Assembly: GCA_030607765.1 (NCBI GenBank)
Contig: JAUWJJ010000075.1
Coordinates: forward strand, 1-6,155
DNA length: 6,155 nt
From: Candidatus Aerophobota bacterium
GTDB lineage: Bacteria; Aerophobota; Aerophobia; Aerophobales; B3-G15
Reading direction: 5' to 3'
Shown one piece after another: positions 5,559-6,155 of this stretch. The first letter of the stretch is position 1. Every line of letters begins with the position of its first letter. A program made the translations under genes and the position numbers. The notes below the pieces were generated by a model, which was not told where the DNA came from, searched no databases, and saw only the letters and a program-made list of their open reading frames with translations.

Positions 5559-6155
5559 TTAAGTTCCTTTACTTTTCCTGAGCAATGAATGTATTGTTAC
5601 AGCAATAATGATGAGTAGACCATTGATTAATCGCGTCCAGAAGCCAGAAAGGCCTGCTGCGACAATCCCTGCCTCTAACGAACCTATGAGAAATGCACCT
5701 ATGAAAGTTCCCAGTATGCTTCCCTCACCCCCGAACATAGAAGTCCCACCTACAAATACAGTGGCCATAGTTGTCATCAAGTAACCTTCTCCCATTGTAG
5801 GCCACCATTTCAACATTCTAAAGCTATCTATTAACCCAGCGAAGCCTGCCAATACCCCCATTATTATGAATACTATTGTCTTCGTTTTGTTGACATTTAC
5901 TCCCATCATCTTAGCTGCATCTTCATTATCACCAATAAAAAGCACACGATTACCAAATTTATGTCGAAATAAGATAAGCCATAGAATAACCGCCAAAGCT
6001 AAAAACCACACCGACTGGGCTGGAATAAGACCCCCTATTTTACCTGCCAAAGCGCTATGCAACGGATTCCCCATAAGAGTTGTTAGCGACTTTCCTAATC
6101 CTCCAGAAAGAACATTGACACAACCCCTTATGAGAAACTGCATTCCCAGGGTGGC
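5559..6155 (-). CDS. ABC transporter permease, RbsC/BPD_transp_2 family (5' end cut by window edge)
   Basis: The C-terminal 198 residues of an inner-membrane permease. The frame is open to base 6155, and the four edge codons plus the following Met read ATLGM, the conserved IATLGM motif of RbsC-like permeases. The ATG at 6143 is therefore internal, and roughly 120-140 N-terminal residues lie outside. Counting from the edge, the cytoplasmic ATPase-contact loop HKFGNRVLFIGDNEDAAKMM spans 65-84, followed by GEGYLMTTMATVFVGGTSMF (122-141) and a hydrophobic C-terminal region ending in a basic tail. The ELDAIAA segment of typical family members is replaced by YLMTTMA. It likely forms a heterodimer with the downstream permease, as in LsrC/LsrD or YtfT/YjfF. 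The binding-protein gene follows after 85 nt, so they share an operon. Confidence 0.9.
   Translation of the reverse strand, partial: ATLGMQFLIRGCVNVLSGGLGKSLTTLMGNPLHSALAGKIGGLIPAQSVWFLALAVILWLILFRHKFGNRVLFIGDNEDAAKMMGVNVNKTKTIVFIIMGVLAGFAGLIDSFRMLKWWPTMGEGYLMTTMATVFVGGTSMFGGEGSILGTFIGAFLIGSLEAGIVAAGLSGFWTRLINGLLIIIAVTIHSLLRKSKGT

Noticed and set aside
6141..6143. ATG at 6143 as the true start of the edge permease
   Set aside because: The upstream codons are open to the window edge and complete the conserved ATLGM motif, and the resulting protein would be far too short for the family.

Overview
The window reads as part of one AT-rich bacterial operon. All six confident genes lie on the minus strand, so transcription runs from the right edge to the left. 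Shine-Dalgarno sequences are clear before three genes, gaps are short, and one junction overlaps by 4 bp (ATGA). The gene content (ribose/CUT2-type ABC importer plus non-heme URO-D-superfamily proteins) is what I would expect of an anaerobic bacterium, such as a clostridial or candidate-phylum fermenter or acetogen. That lineage guess is inference; there is no rRNA or other taxonomic marker.

Layout in transcription order. 6155-5559: permease of the RbsC/BPD_transp_2 family, cut by the right edge. 5473-4469: secreted RbsB-like substrate-binding protein. 4347-3385: a second, complete permease of the same family. 3388-2642: single-domain ABC ATPase, overlapping the permease by 4 bp. 2524-1367 and 1330-71: two URO-D-superfamily, MtaA/CmuA-like proteins from two different subfamilies. 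The left 70 bases hold no confident gene; a + strand reading frame entering from the edge and ending at 121 could be the tail of a convergent gene.

Working model (inference): the binding protein captures a small polar ligand, sugar-like by family, and delivers it to a heterodimer of the two permeases powered by a homodimer of the ATPase. The two cytosolic URO-D-like proteins share an H-x-C-x84-H putative metal site and lack the N-terminal RQAGRY-type motif of heme-pathway HemE. They may therefore be zinc- and corrinoid-dependent methyltransferases acting on the imported compound, for instance a methylated or methoxylated sugar, polyol or aromatic. No corrinoid protein or reductive activator is visible, so the pathway is incomplete here.

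Non-coding points of interest are the 117-nt gap before the URO-D pair, which holds a promoter-like sequence bracketed by an 8-bp perfect inverted repeat, and the 121-nt gap after the binding-protein gene, which holds a TATAAT hexamer but no well-placed Shine-Dalgarno for the next gene. I see no tRNA, rRNA, CRISPR array, insertion sequence or strong intrinsic terminator.
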